Positions 24,965 through 33,924 of a stretch of 64,000 nt of DNA are shown here, piece by piece. Every line of letters begins with the position of its first letter. Within the stretch, counting starts at the first letter, position 1. The position numbers and the translations under genes were made by a program. The notes under the pieces are model-generated. The model searched no databases. It saw nothing but the letters and a program-made list of their open reading frames with translations, and was not told where the DNA came from. This DNA comes from Bacillota bacterium. GTDB lineage: Bacteria; Bacillota; Clostridia; Christensenellales; CAG-138. The stretch is taken from NCBI GenBank assembly GCA_023395595.1, contig JAEWYO010000044.1, positions 1 through 64,000 on the forward strand. The letters run 5' to 3'.

Positions 24965-25753
24965 ATGTCGCGAGTATTATCGGTTGACCATCTCTCCATT
25001 AGCTTCGGCGGGCTCCGCGCGGTGGACGATCTCTCCTTTCATATCGACCGCCATGAGATCTACGGGCTCATCGGCCCGAACGGCGCAGGTAAAACCACGG
25101 TGTTCAACTGCATCACGCAGTTCTATAAGCCGGATACCGGCGAAATCCGTTTCACCGACCAAAAGGGTAAGGAACACCTGCTCAACGGCATGCCCGCGCA
25201 CAAGATCATCGGGCTTGGACTGGTTCGCACCTTCCAAAACACGGAGATCATCCGCGAACTGCCGATCATCGACAACGTGCTGCTCGGCGCACATACCGAG
25301 TTTCGTGCCGGAACGCTGGCCAACATGTTTGCGATGCCCTGGGCGCGCAAACAGGAGCGCGAACTGCGCAAAAAAGCGATGGATGTGCTGGCGTATGTCG
25401 GCCTCGACAAGATCGCAAATGAATATGCCGGTGCACAACCCTACGGTGTGCTCAAGCTCATCGAGCTGGGACGTACGCTGATGTGCGACCCGAGCCTGAT
25501 CATCCTCGACGAACCGGCGGGCGGGCTCAACGACAGCGAGACCGAGCGCTTAACCGAGCTCATCCGCGGCATCGCGCGAGATCGGCACTGCGCAATCCTG
25601 CTGGTGGAGCACGACATGAAGCTCGTGATGACGTTGTGCGACCGCATCTGCGCAATCTCGTTCGGCAAAAAGCTCGCGGAGGGAACCGCCGCAGAAATTC
25701 AGCAAAACCCGTTGGTTCAGGACGCATACCTGGGCAAGGAGGACGAGGCATGA
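24965..25753 (+). CDS. livG: branched-chain amino acid ABC transporter ATPase LivG
   Basis: This 262-residue ABC ATPase has Walker A GPNGAGKTT near 37-45, the Q loop in RTFQNTEII, a degenerate signature region (AGAQPYGVLKLIELGRTL in place of LSGGQ), Walker B LIILDEPAGGLN and the switch His in LVEHDMKLV. Such degenerate signature motifs (YGxxRxxEIARAL) are normal for LivG. It powers import through LivHM. Its stop overlaps the livF start by 4 bases (ATGA), so the two are translationally coupled. Confidence 0.94.
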   Translation: MSRVLSVDHLSISFGGLRAVDDLSFHIDRHEIYGLIGPNGAGKTTVFNCITQFYKPDTGEIRFTDQKGKEHLLNGMPAHKIIGLGLVRTFQNTEIIRELPIIDNVLLGAHTEFRAGTLANMFAMPWARKQERELRKKAMDVLAYVGLDKIANEYAGAQPYGVLKLIELGRTLMCDPSLIILDEPAGGLNDSETERLTELIRGIARDRHCAILLVEHDMKLVMTLCDRICAISFGKKLAEGTAAEIQQNPLVQDAYLGKEDEA

Positions 25754-26484
25754 GGCAACCCGCCGATTCACAGCGCGCGGCGCTGAACATTCACGACCTA
25801 AGCGTATCCTATGGCCGCATCGACGCCCTGAAACACGTCAATTTGGAGATTCGCGAAGGCGAGATCGTCGCCATCCTCGGCGCAAACGGCGCAGGAAAAT
25901 CCAGTCTCTTGCGCGCCATCTCCGGTCTTGTGTCGGTTTCCGGCGGTGAGATCCTCTCCTTTGGCAAGCCGATCCACACCATCCCCGCGGAAAAACTCGT
26001 TTCGCGCGGAATTGTGCAATCCCCCGAAGGACGGCAGATTTTCGCCGACTTGACGGTGGAAGATAACCTTGTTGCGGGCGGTTTCACCGTCTCCGCCGCT
26101 GAACGCAAGGCAAACCTTGCGATGGTGTATGAGCGTTTCCCGATTCTTGGCAAGCGCGCAAAGCAGGTTGCGGGCACACTCTCCGGCGGCGAACAGCAGA
26201 TGCTCGCCATCGGGCGCGCGTTGATGGCGAACCCGAAGATTCTGCTGCTGGACGAACCCTCGCTGGGTCTTGCGCCGCTGATCGTACGCGATATCTTCAA
26301 CATCGTCGAGCAGCTCAACAAGCAGGGCGTCACCGTTGTGCTTGTGGAACAGAACGCGAAGCAATCGCTCAAGATTGCGCACTATGCTTATGTTCTGGAA
26401 GTCGGCTCCATCTCAATGGAAGGCCCCGCGGAAGATTTGCTCAAGGACGACCGCGTCATCGAAGCCTATCTGGGCAAGAGCTGA
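25750..26484 (+). CDS. livF: branched-chain amino acid ABC transporter ATPase LivF
   Basis: This 244-residue ABC ATPase is of the LivF group: Walker A GANGAGKSS, SPEGRQIFADLTVEDNL (a LivF hallmark), signature LSGGEQQMLAIGRAL, Walker B LLLDEPSLGLAP and LVEQNAKQSL. It pairs with LivG. The start at 25750 overlaps the end of livG; the longer open frame upstream is shadow sequence of livG. Confidence 0.94.
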   Translation: MRQPADSQRAALNIHDLSVSYGRIDALKHVNLEIREGEIVAILGANGAGKSSLLRAISGLVSVSGGEILSFGKPIHTIPAEKLVSRGIVQSPEGRQIFADLTVEDNLVAGGFTVSAAERKANLAMVYERFPILGKRAKQVAGTLSGGEQQMLAIGRALMANPKILLLDEPSLGLAPLIVRDIFNIVEQLNKQGVTVVLVEQNAKQSLKIAHYAYVLEVGSISMEGPAEDLLKDDRVIEAYLGKS

Positions 26485-26581
26485 CCTTCCGACGTGCTTG
26501 AAAAACTTCGATTCACGTATTATTACCCGATTGACATGGCGATTTGCCATTCATAAACCGAACATTAAAAGGAGGAAGACC

Positions 26582-27892
26582 ATGAAAAAAATCGTATCAT
26601 TGCTATTGGTGGTTCTGATGTTGGGATCGCTCGTTGCCTGTGCTCCGCAGACGCAAGCGCCCGCAGCAGAAGCCCCCGCCGCCACCGAAGCCGCACAGGA
26701 AGCGGCAGCCCCCGCAGAAGAAGCAACCCCCGCCGAACCGCAGCAGGGCGTGACGGACACCGAAGTGCTCATCGCCAACAGCATTGCTGTCTCCGGCGCG
26801 TATGCGCCCGTCGGCGTGCCGTTTAAGTACGGCATGGAAGCCTACTTCAAGATGGTAAACGACAACGGCGGCATCGCCGGCAGAACCATCAAGTACATCC
26901 ACACCGACGATGAATTCTCGCCGGAAAAGGGCATCGCAGCCTTTGAAAAGTTCTTCTATGATGACAAAGTCTTCGCCATCGTTGGTCATTTCGGCACGCC
27001 CGTCGTCGCCGCCACGCTGGACGAAATGAAAGAAGTCGGCATCCCGACCGTTTACTACGCAACCGGCATCGGTCAGCTCTATCAGGAGAAGGCAGAGGGC
27101 ACGAACCGCTCCTCCTTCCCGATTCAGCCGATCTACACCACCGAAGGTCAGGTCATGGTCGCCTATGCAAAGGGCTACTTTGATGCCAAGACCATCGGCG
27201 TTGTTTACACCAACGACGACGCGGGCAAATCCCTCTTCGAAGGCATCTCCATCGCCGCCGAGAAATACGGCGTGACGCTGGTGTCCGAGTCCATTCAGGC
27301 CGGCGCAACCGATGCCTCCGCGCAGGTTGCCAAGGTCAAGGATTGCGACATGGTCATCGCCGCGATGATCCAGGCAACCTTCCCCGTACTCATCAAAGAG
27401 ATGGAAAAACAGGACATCATGAAGCCCGTGCTGACCACCTACGTCAACGTTTCCAAGACGCTGACCGACGCAAACGCAGAGCACGTGCAGAAGCTCATGA
27501 AGACCGAAGGCGCGGGCATCTACGGCTTGGGCTGGGTGGACACGACCGACCTCACCACCGAGAGCTTCGTCAACTTCTACAAATACATGCCGGAAGTCGG
27601 CGCAACGGAAGCCGATATGAACGCCTTTGCCATGACGGGCTGGATCGCGGGCAGCGTCTTCTGTCAGGGTCTGGAGCGCGCAGGCAAAGACCTCACCTGG
27701 GCAAGCTTCATGGATGCCATGGAATCCGCGCCCATCGTGAACCCCTTCGGCGGCTCGGTCGATTTCTCGAACGGTCAGCGCAAGGGCACCACGGAGATGA
27801 ACCTCTCCAAGATGGATGACACCGCGGCCTCCGGCTGGACGCTCATCATCCCGATCAAGAGCATCGACGATATTCTTGCGGGTGTGAAATAA
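26582..27892 (+). CDS. livK: branched-chain amino acid-type substrate-binding lipoprotein
   Basis: This 436-residue lipoprotein of the LivJ/LivK receptor family has a leader ending LGSLVAC (Cys20), then an Ala/Pro/Glu-rich linker to about residue 57. The periplasmic-binding-protein type I fold follows (VLIANSIAVSGAYAPVG, VGIPTVYYATGIG, IGVVYTNDDAGKS). It delivers the ligand to LivHMGF on the outer face of the membrane. This family also binds amides, urea and aromatic or short-chain acids. Next to an acyl-CoA operon, the ligand may not be an amino acid. An AAAGGAGGAAG site precedes the ATG. Confidence 0.92.
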   Translation: MKKIVSLLLVVLMLGSLVACAPQTQAPAAEAPAATEAAQEAAAPAEEATPAEPQQGVTDTEVLIANSIAVSGAYAPVGVPFKYGMEAYFKMVNDNGGIAGRTIKYIHTDDEFSPEKGIAAFEKFFYDDKVFAIVGHFGTPVVAATLDEMKEVGIPTVYYATGIGQLYQEKAEGTNRSSFPIQPIYTTEGQVMVAYAKGYFDAKTIGVVYTNDDAGKSLFEGISIAAEKYGVTLVSESIQAGATDASAQVAKVKDCDMVIAAMIQATFPVLIKEMEKQDIMKPVLTTYVNVSKTLTDANAEHVQKLMKTEGAGIYGLGWVDTTDLTTESFVNFYKYMPEVGATEADMNAFAMTGWIAGSVFCQGLERAGKDLTWASFMDAMESAPIVNPFGGSVDFSNGQRKGTTEMNLSKMDDTAASGWTLIIPIKSIDDILAGVK

Positions 27893-27922
27893 GTACTATC
27901 TCCTGTTCTCCTTCCGCGTGTA

Positions 27923-27957
27923 CCGTTCAGACGGAAAGCCATATACCGTCTGAACGG
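27923..27957 (+). other. perfect 12-bp hairpin after livK
   Basis: CCGTTCAGACGG at 27923-27934 and CCGTCTGAACGG at 27946-27957 form a perfect stem with an 11-base loop, 30 bases past the livK stop. There is no T run, so it is more likely an mRNA 3' stabiliser than a terminator. Confidence 0.5.
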
Positions 27958-28043
27958 GCACGCACTGATTCAAGCCACACGCTTCGGCAGCAGGCAAAGC
28001 GATTTGCCAGCAGAATGTTGCCCGAGCAAAACACAAGCAGAAG

Positions 28044-28080
28044 AAAACCTCCTACCGAACAAGTATCGGTAGGAGGTTTT
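28044..28080. terminator. strong bidirectional terminator, liv operon / glycan locus boundary
   Basis: AAAACCTCCTACCGA at 28044-28058 pairs perfectly with 28066-28080 (15 base pairs, 7-base loop), with T-rich tails on both strands. It separates the converging liv operon (plus) and the long minus-strand locus whose last gene ends at 28121. Confidence 0.85.
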
Positions 28081-28120
28081 GTGTAGTCCGTTATTTGATT
28101 GAATCGTGCGTTTTGTGACT

Positions 28121-29629
28121 TTACAGCCGCTTCATTGTGCACTCCGACGGGATCATCTTGAGCAAAAACGGGAATCCCGCGTTGGTTGATCTGCGCGAGA
28201 AGATGAGTTGATCCATTTCCAGCGCGAGGCAATACTCCTGTTCAAAGCAGGATTCAATCCAGCGTGCAACGAAGACCAGCTTGGCCGGTTCCTCAAAATA
28301 ACCGCTCAAGAGCACGCGCGTCATCGGCGAACCGGAACCGGAATAGTCGTTCTCCCGGCGGGAACCGTCCAAAGCGATCACAAAACGTTGTTCGTTTCCG
28401 TCGGCAAAGCGCAGATCCAGCGTGCAAGACGCGGAGGCGAATCCGATCGTGCAGCCTGCCACCTCCGGCGGAAGCGGCGCGCCGCCCATCATGCTGCCGG
28501 TCGCTTCACCGATGATGAGTTTTCCGGAGCCGGTCTCATAAGCACCGGAGAGCAGTTCCCGCATGCCATGCGGCTGAAAAACGGGCTTGGGCAGCGCAAG
28601 CCGCTGCAAACGCGCGGCAAGCCTCGCGTCCGCCGCCTCGTCCGCGCGAAACGGTTCCGATTCCAGCCGCTCAAAGAAGCGCCAGATGCAATCCAGCGAT
28701 TTTTGCGCCCAGTGCGCGCTTCCCGCCGTCTCATTGATCGAAACGATCAAATCCAGCTTAGGATGCACGATAGAATATTGCCCGAACGCGCCGTCCGCAC
28801 GATAGCAGCCGGGGTGGCGGCACATCCAGATTTGGAACCCATAGCCAACGAAATTATCCAGAGCGGGCGGGTTGTTTGCCGCCTCGCTCGCAGTGTCGAT
28901 CTGTTTGCTGGTGGCAAGGCGCACATATTCTTCCGAGAGGATGCGCTCGCCCGACCATGTGCCGCCGTTTTGATAGAGCATCATCAACCGCAGGTTATCC
29001 TCCGTGGTAGCGAATAGCCCACCGCCGCCGACCTCAATACCATCCGGCATGGTCGTCCAGTGCAGGTTTTCCGCATCGATACCAATCTTGTCAAACAAGC
29101 GGGGCTTGAGATACTGCATCAGCGTCTTGCCCGATCTTCTGCAAACCATCGCGGCGAGCAGTGTCGATCCCGTGCTGTTGTAAAAAAATGCGCTGCCCGG
29201 CTCGTGCAACACGGGAGTAGCGAGAAAGTCGCGAATCCAGTCCGCGCTCGGCCACGGCATCTCCTCCATGCCCGTGCCCATGCAAAGCACGTCCCGCACA
29301 GTCATTTTACTCAGGTTTTCAGAGACCTCAGCGGGCATCTCCGCCGGAAATATCGCGGAAATCTTCTCGTCCAACCGCAAAAGCCCTTCTGTATATGCGA
29401 TGCCAACCGCGGTTGCCGCATAGGTTTTGGAGAGCGATTGCAGCCCGTGGCGTGTGCCCGGCGCATAGGGAGTCCACCATCCCTCAGCGCAAACCTTGCC
29501 GTGGCGGAGGATCATCAGCCCATGTGGCTCAGTAAAGCCGGACTCCAGCTCGTCTAGAAACGCATTGATTGCGGCGGCGGACAAGCCAACTGCGCCGGGC
29601 GAAACCCGTTCTAATTCCATTCGATTCAT
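28121..29629 (-). CDS. serine hydrolase, beta-lactamase (class C) family, with extra C-terminal domain
   Basis: This 502-residue protein has a penicillin-binding/beta-lactamase-like catalytic domain at about residues 10-340. The SxxK motif is SLSK (Ser65, Lys68), FFYNSTGSTLLA supplies the Tyr region, and VGYGFQIWMCRH is family-typical. About 150 further residues form a likely beta domain. No signal peptide is present, so it acts in the cytoplasm, more like EstB-type esterases than cell-wall enzymes. It is the last gene of the long minus-strand locus, just before the strong terminator. GAGGGAATG precedes the start. Substrate unknown; de-acylation of an imported compound fits the context. Confidence 0.82.
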   Translation of the reverse strand: MNRMELERVSPGAVGLSAAAINAFLDELESGFTEPHGLMILRHGKVCAEGWWTPYAPGTRHGLQSLSKTYAATAVGIAYTEGLLRLDEKISAIFPAEMPAEVSENLSKMTVRDVLCMGTGMEEMPWPSADWIRDFLATPVLHEPGSAFFYNSTGSTLLAAMVCRRSGKTLMQYLKPRLFDKIGIDAENLHWTTMPDGIEVGGGGLFATTEDNLRLMMLYQNGGTWSGERILSEEYVRLATSKQIDTASEAANNPPALDNFVGYGFQIWMCRHPGCYRADGAFGQYSIVHPKLDLIVSINETAGSAHWAQKSLDCIWRFFERLESEPFRADEAADARLAARLQRLALPKPVFQPHGMRELLSGAYETGSGKLIIGEATGSMMGGAPLPPEVAGCTIGFASASCTLDLRFADGNEQRFVIALDGSRRENDYSGSGSPMTRVLLSGYFEEPAKLVFVARWIESCFEQEYCLALEMDQLIFSRRSTNAGFPFLLKMIPSECTMKRL

Positions 29630-29696
29630 CGTGTCATTCCCTCTTCTTTCATTCTATTGTGCTTCTACCATCTCTTGTGCGTTTCTATCGTCGCCG

Positions 29697-31409
29697 TTAT
29701 GCTTCCGATGTCTGAAACACCGTCGTCCCTTGCGGATCAACGCCCGTGACGGAAAACGTCGCTTGCGCAAAATCCACCAGTAGCGTCGCCGTGAATCCAT
29801 CCTTCTGCCAAATAAAGCGCACGATGGATTCCGTCTCGCTCATGAGCGCCAGTTCTGCGTCAAAACCGAATGCGGGAAATGCGTTGCGAAAGCGCAGGAG
29901 CGCGAGCTGCCGCTGCACCACGTCTTGCCCGATTGACTCTTCGATTCTTTCTTTGGAAAGATTGCTGCGGTTGATCTCCTTGTGCCCACCCGCGCCAGCG
30001 TGCGCAACGGCTTCATGATCGTTTTTGCCCGCGAAGAGATCCAGATACCATACCTGCGGGATGCCGGGCATGAAAAGTTGCACCGCGCGGCAGAGCAAAA
30101 GTCGCTGTTCGCTCTCGCCCAATGCGGAAAAATACGTCGCGTTTACCTGATAATACGCGTTCTTCTGCCCGTAGAGATTCTTCACATAGCCGCCGCGCGA
30201 GACGACGGTTTGAATCAGCGATTCGATTCTTTCGTCCGGCACCAAGCCGCGCAAATCCAGCAGCGGGATTCCATCGTGGCAGCCGAGCATGTTGACCACG
30301 CGATAATCGTTTGTCACGAGCTCCGTCCCCCAGCGCGTAATCAGCGCGCCGGAACCTGTCTCCAACGCATCCAAAAGAACCCCCGGCAGGAAGAAGTCAT
30401 AGGTCATATAGCCACGCTTGGCGATCTCGGCATACGTCTGCTCCGCATAGGTCGCGTGAATCTCCGGAAGCAGTGTCAGCCCCTGCTCCGCCGCCATGCC
30501 ACGCAAGCACTCCAGCATCTGCCAAGTCTCCGGCTCGTTGAAGAAATTGCGTCTGCCCGCGATTTTGGACGCATACGCAAACGCATCCAGCCGGACGATC
30601 TTGGCGCCGTAGGAAGCAAGGTTCTCAAGCGTCTGCTGGTAAAACGCCCAGACAGCGGGAGAATTTACGTTCAAGTCCATCTGGCCGAGATAGCTGCGCT
30701 TGGATTCCAGCGTGTCGATTCCAGCAGCTTCCTTGCCGCTTGGCCAGTCGATCTCAGCTGGTTTTTTGCCCACGTCCAGCACGAGGTTGACGCGCTGCGT
30801 GAGCGCCTCCGCCGCCGCAGACGAGAGCGAGAGTCGCTCCATCCAATCGTTTACCGTCAGGCGCGGATAGCGAATTTCCTGATAAAACGTGTTCCAATAC
30901 GGACGCTCGGTTCCGTCAGGAAAGCGCACCATCAAAATCGGCAAACCCGGCTTGCGGAAGAACATATCCGCGATCAGCTCCGGCTCCGGCTGCAGATAGC
31001 CCCCTTGCGTCATCTCACCCCTGCCACTCCAGAACGCGTTCCAGTCGATGAAAAAGTCGCGATAAGGCGAATCGTCACCACGCACGATCATATCCTGAAA
31101 CTGCGGAGACTGCACCGACGCATGGTTGAGCACAAAATCGAGTTTAAGCGAAACACCGCTCGCGCGAATGGCGTCAAGGTCGGCTTTGGTCGCCAGCGAT
31201 TGCTCGATGCCGTAGTCAATTACGGAAAAGCCACGATCCAAATCGGTGTGAAACAGACTCGGCAGTACATAGAGCGCAGAAAACGCACCTTTCACCCCAT
31301 CTTTTGCAAGAAACGCGGCGGCTTGGCCGAGCGTTTCACCAAGGCTATCGGGATACAGATTCAACATTGTTCCGCCGAGCGGGGAACTCTGCTTCGTTTC
31401 GTTTTGCAT
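29697..31409 (-). CDS. GH13_18 phosphorylase-like enzyme (sucrose-phosphorylase paralogue)
   Basis: This 570-residue cytoplasmic protein is of the sucrose phosphorylase subfamily. The family blocks are LDRGFSVIDY near 57-66, DFVLNHAS near 91-98, nucleophile Asp275 in IVRLDAFAYASK, acid/base Glu316 in LLPEIHATYAEQ, and LGCHDGIPLLDL with the third acid. It is about 80 residues longer than the gtfA product in this window, mainly through an insert at about residues 180-240 before GQMDLN. The usual PFFPSSGD is SLFHTDLD. The acceptor may therefore not be fructose; glucosylglycerate and sucrose-6-phosphate enzymes belong to the same subfamily. The ATG at 31409 follows the kinase gene by 7 bases. Confidence 0.82.
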   Translation of the reverse strand: MQNETKQSSPLGGTMLNLYPDSLGETLGQAAAFLAKDGVKGAFSALYVLPSLFHTDLDRGFSVIDYGIEQSLATKADLDAIRASGVSLKLDFVLNHASVQSPQFQDMIVRGDDSPYRDFFIDWNAFWSGRGEMTQGGYLQPEPELIADMFFRKPGLPILMVRFPDGTERPYWNTFYQEIRYPRLTVNDWMERLSLSSAAAEALTQRVNLVLDVGKKPAEIDWPSGKEAAGIDTLESKRSYLGQMDLNVNSPAVWAFYQQTLENLASYGAKIVRLDAFAYASKIAGRRNFFNEPETWQMLECLRGMAAEQGLTLLPEIHATYAEQTYAEIAKRGYMTYDFFLPGVLLDALETGSGALITRWGTELVTNDYRVVNMLGCHDGIPLLDLRGLVPDERIESLIQTVVSRGGYVKNLYGQKNAYYQVNATYFSALGESEQRLLLCRAVQLFMPGIPQVWYLDLFAGKNDHEAVAHAGAGGHKEINRSNLSKERIEESIGQDVVQRQLALLRFRNAFPAFGFDAELALMSETESIVRFIWQKDGFTATLLVDFAQATFSVTGVDPQGTTVFQTSEA

Positions 31410-31416
31410 ATCGTTC

Positions 31417-32349
31417 TTACTCCGCGCGCAGTTGCTGCATTTGTTCCGGTGTAAAGAGTTCGCCGCTCTTGCTGACAACAATCTTTGCCTTATGCGCCTG
31501 TTTTTGCAACAACCCTTGTTCGATCTCCAGCACCATCGTGGTAAAGGGGCTGTCCGGCGCGCCGTCCCGCGCGCGCAGCTTACGATGCGCGAGGGTTTCC
31601 TCCGGCGTGCTGTTGAGCAAAACCGGGATGTCCACACCCGCCAGCAGGTCGTTGTTGCCATGTGTCCATTCCACGACAAGCACGGAGACATTCTGCATCT
31701 CGACGCGTTCATACCAAAGCGCGGTTTCCTCCCGACCCATGCGTTTGAGAAACAGCGCGGGTTCACCTGCGTGAAAACGCGACAGAATGGTCGAAAGCTC
31801 TGCAAAATCGATCTCGTTTTGCGTGCCGAGATAACCCGAAAGCCCTGCCCTGCCTGCGTTTTGATAGATCGCAAGCCACGGGTGCTCACTGCGCAGCGCA
31901 GTATCCGCCTCGCGTCCGTCACGCATAAGTTGCGCGAGGGTTTCCGCCCGCGCGGCGTTATATTCACCCGCCGCGAGCAGTCCACGCAGCGCGGCAACGC
32001 GGAACACGCGCAGGCGCTCCGCATCGTTGAAAAACGGAATGCGATGCGGATAGTTGTCCCCGGAGAGCGTATAGGCCCCAATCCCACATTGATTCAAATA
32101 AAAGCTCAGCAGTGACGCGGTTTCACTCTTGCCAACGCCGGAACCGCCGCAGATCGCGACAACCGCCTTTTGCGCGGGATTGTTCGCCAGTACATCCGGC
32201 AGCAGCGTGAGCAGGCGCGGGAAAATCACATTCGCTTTGGCAATGTGCCCCGCGTTGATCGAAACCTTGTCCCCCGGCATGTCCCCGTGGGGGATTTCGT
32301 CCGGAATCGCAGGCGCGATCCATACGCGCGAAAAAACAGAAAGATCCAT
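31417..32349 (-). CDS. P-loop kinase, uridine kinase/phosphoribulokinase-like
   Basis: This 310-residue protein has a Walker A GGSGVGKS at 68-75, followed by ETASLLSFYLNQ and LSGDNYPHRIPFFND. The DNYPHR element resembles the substrate-binding DxxY/H region of uridine kinase/PRK-type kinases. FVEWTHGNN-like strand VLVVEWTHGNN and RKLRARDGAPDSPFTTMVLEIEQ complete the fold. In this family some members phosphorylate sugars rather than nucleosides. Coupled directly to a GH13_18 phosphorylase gene (7 bases), it probably phosphorylates the released sugar or acid (inference). AGGAG precedes the ATG. Confidence 0.7.
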   Translation of the reverse strand: MDLSVFSRVWIAPAIPDEIPHGDMPGDKVSINAGHIAKANVIFPRLLTLLPDVLANNPAQKAVVAICGGSGVGKSETASLLSFYLNQCGIGAYTLSGDNYPHRIPFFNDAERLRVFRVAALRGLLAAGEYNAARAETLAQLMRDGREADTALRSEHPWLAIYQNAGRAGLSGYLGTQNEIDFAELSTILSRFHAGEPALFLKRMGREETALWYERVEMQNVSVLVVEWTHGNNDLLAGVDIPVLLNSTPEETLAHRKLRARDGAPDSPFTTMVLEIEQGLLQKQAHKAKIVVSKSGELFTPEQMQQLRAE

Positions 32350-32361
32350 ATCTCTTTTCTC

Positions 32362-33474
32362 CTAAATCAGTGTCCTAAGCAGCGCGGCGAGTTCGTTCCC
32401 CATGCGCAGCTGCGTCTTCGCATTTGGATGGTTCAATCCGCCCATTCCCTCGCCCCACGGGTCGATTGCGCCAAACTTGAAGCAGACCACACGGGTGTCG
32501 CCCGTCTTCTCGCGGTATTGCGCGGCTGCTTTTTCGATTGTGTCGTAAAGGAAATAGTCCATCGAACCAAGCGTGCAGACAATCCAAGCATGTTCTCCGT
32601 TGCAGGCGCGAACCTGCTGCAAAAACGCGGCATACCGCTCCTGAAAATAGGTCTCCTCCGCAGGGTCGTTGCCCGAAACGCGGATACGAAACGCGTCGTT
32701 GGTGCCGAGGTTGATTACGACCGCATCCGGCTCAAAGCGCGAAAAATCCCAGCGGGTAAAGCATTCCTGTTTGCCCTCTCGCTCCTCTTGGAACCGATCG
32801 GCATAGGCATAATAAGCCTCCATCGTCCGCACAGGCGGCGTAAAATCCGGCGCCCACGGCAGGCGCATGCGGTAGTGCTCATCTCGCGCCCAGCACAGGG
32901 GTATGCCGGAGACACAGACGAGCTGGTAGTCCGCGTCCAGCAACTCGGCGGCTATCGCGCCATAGGAGAGAAGCCCGTTCTCCTGCTCTGCAGAGAACTG
33001 CGCTGCCTCCGGCGGCATCTCGTTGCCAAACCCGCAGGTGATGGAATCCCCAATAAACTCGATCTTGCGCTTTCTGGTCACGGTTGAAGGCGAAAGCAGC
33101 TCGCCCTCAATCGTCAGCGCACGCAAGCCCGCTCTGCCCTTGGACCCTTCGGAGCGTTTGACGAGCGTAAGCGTATGCTCCCCCGCGATTTCGCTCGTAA
33201 ACAGCGTGACGCAGCTCTCGCCCGCGGAAAGGGAGAAGATGCGCGCAGGCTCTTTTGCCCCGTCTAGAAACAGCGCAAACCAAGGCAAGCTGTCCGCCTC
33301 GCCGGGATAGGTTTCCGGAAAAGCGAGTGCGTCCAATACGACCCGTTTGCCAAAGAAACGCACAGTAAACCCCGCGCAAGACCAGTTAAAAAACAGTGTA
33401 TCCCGGCTCTCGTCATAGAGCGTCCGCCCCGACCAGCGCAGGTGCTGCGCGCAGTCTCTTGCCGTAAGAATCAT
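32362..33474 (-). CDS. CE2-like SGNH/GDSL carbohydrate esterase
   Basis: This 370-residue protein has an N-terminal beta-sandwich of about 130 residues and a C-terminal SGNH hydrolase. The catalytic Ser144 lies in IEFIGDSITCGFGNE. NLGTNDAF supplies the Asn, and GLNHPNAKTQLRM supplies the His. This two-domain order is that of carbohydrate esterase family 2, which removes acetyl groups from sugar hydroxyls. The family is usually secreted, but no signal peptide is seen here. It lies 12 bases before the kinase gene in the operon, with GGAGG ahead of its ATG. Confidence 0.85.
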   Translation of the reverse strand: MILTARDCAQHLRWSGRTLYDESRDTLFFNWSCAGFTVRFFGKRVVLDALAFPETYPGEADSLPWFALFLDGAKEPARIFSLSAGESCVTLFTSEIAGEHTLTLVKRSEGSKGRAGLRALTIEGELLSPSTVTRKRKIEFIGDSITCGFGNEMPPEAAQFSAEQENGLLSYGAIAAELLDADYQLVCVSGIPLCWARDEHYRMRLPWAPDFTPPVRTMEAYYAYADRFQEEREGKQECFTRWDFSRFEPDAVVINLGTNDAFRIRVSGNDPAEETYFQERYAAFLQQVRACNGEHAWIVCTLGSMDYFLYDTIEKAAAQYREKTGDTRVVCFKFGAIDPWGEGMGGLNHPNAKTQLRMGNELAALLRTLI

Positions 33475-33504
33475 ATTTGCCTCCGTCGTGTCCCGTTTTA
33501 CACC

Positions 33505-33924
33505 CTAGCGCAGGCGATAGACGCGAATGTCTACCGCGTTTTTTCCGCCGCTGACAAGTTCCGCCGCGTAGGTATCTCTGCTCAAAAAGGCATATGTTCC
33601 GTCGATGTCACAGGTAAAACGCGGTGTAGTTCGTATGGTTGCGTTCTCGCGGTTCTGGTTATAGTATCCCTCGTTCTCGATGGCGATGATCGCGCCGTCG
33701 TCGGTTTCGATCCAGTAGCGAGCGTGCACATGCGCCACACCGCCGGGCAGTTGCGTGCTCCAGTCCGCGCCGCCGGGCAGAACCTTGCCGCGCAGCGCCT
33801 CTCCCTCGAAGCTGCCGCCGATGATCGGAATGATCACAAGCTTGCCAGCGCCGGTCTCACCGACGAGCTTCGGCACACCAACCTCCACATGCAGCGTGAG
33901 GATTGCGTCCGCCTCGAGCATCAT
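33505..33924 (-). CDS. DUF3237 (UPF0311) family protein
   Basis: This 139-residue single-domain protein starts MMLEADAILTLHVEVG and includes IPIIGGSFEGEALRGKVLPGG, ADW, HVHARYWIETDDGAIIAIEN and PRFTCD, all typical of DUF3237. The family forms a small beta-barrel of unknown function and is often encoded near esterases and aromatic-compound enzymes. The ATG at 33924 overlaps the stop of the upstream esterase by 4 bases (ATGA), with AGGAG 8 bases before, so the two are coupled. Confidence 0.82.
   Translation of the reverse strand: MMLEADAILTLHVEVGVPKLVGETGAGKLVIIPIIGGSFEGEALRGKVLPGGADWSTQLPGGVAHVHARYWIETDDGAIIAIENEGYYNQNRENATIRTTPRFTCDIDGTYAFLSRDTYAAELVSGGKNAVDIRVYRLR

Noticed and set aside
31410..32087. 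226-codon N-terminal extension of the GH13_18 enzyme
   Set aside because: It overlaps the kinase gene in another frame and is Arg/Ser-rich. The ATG at 31409 has a ribosome site and gives the family start.
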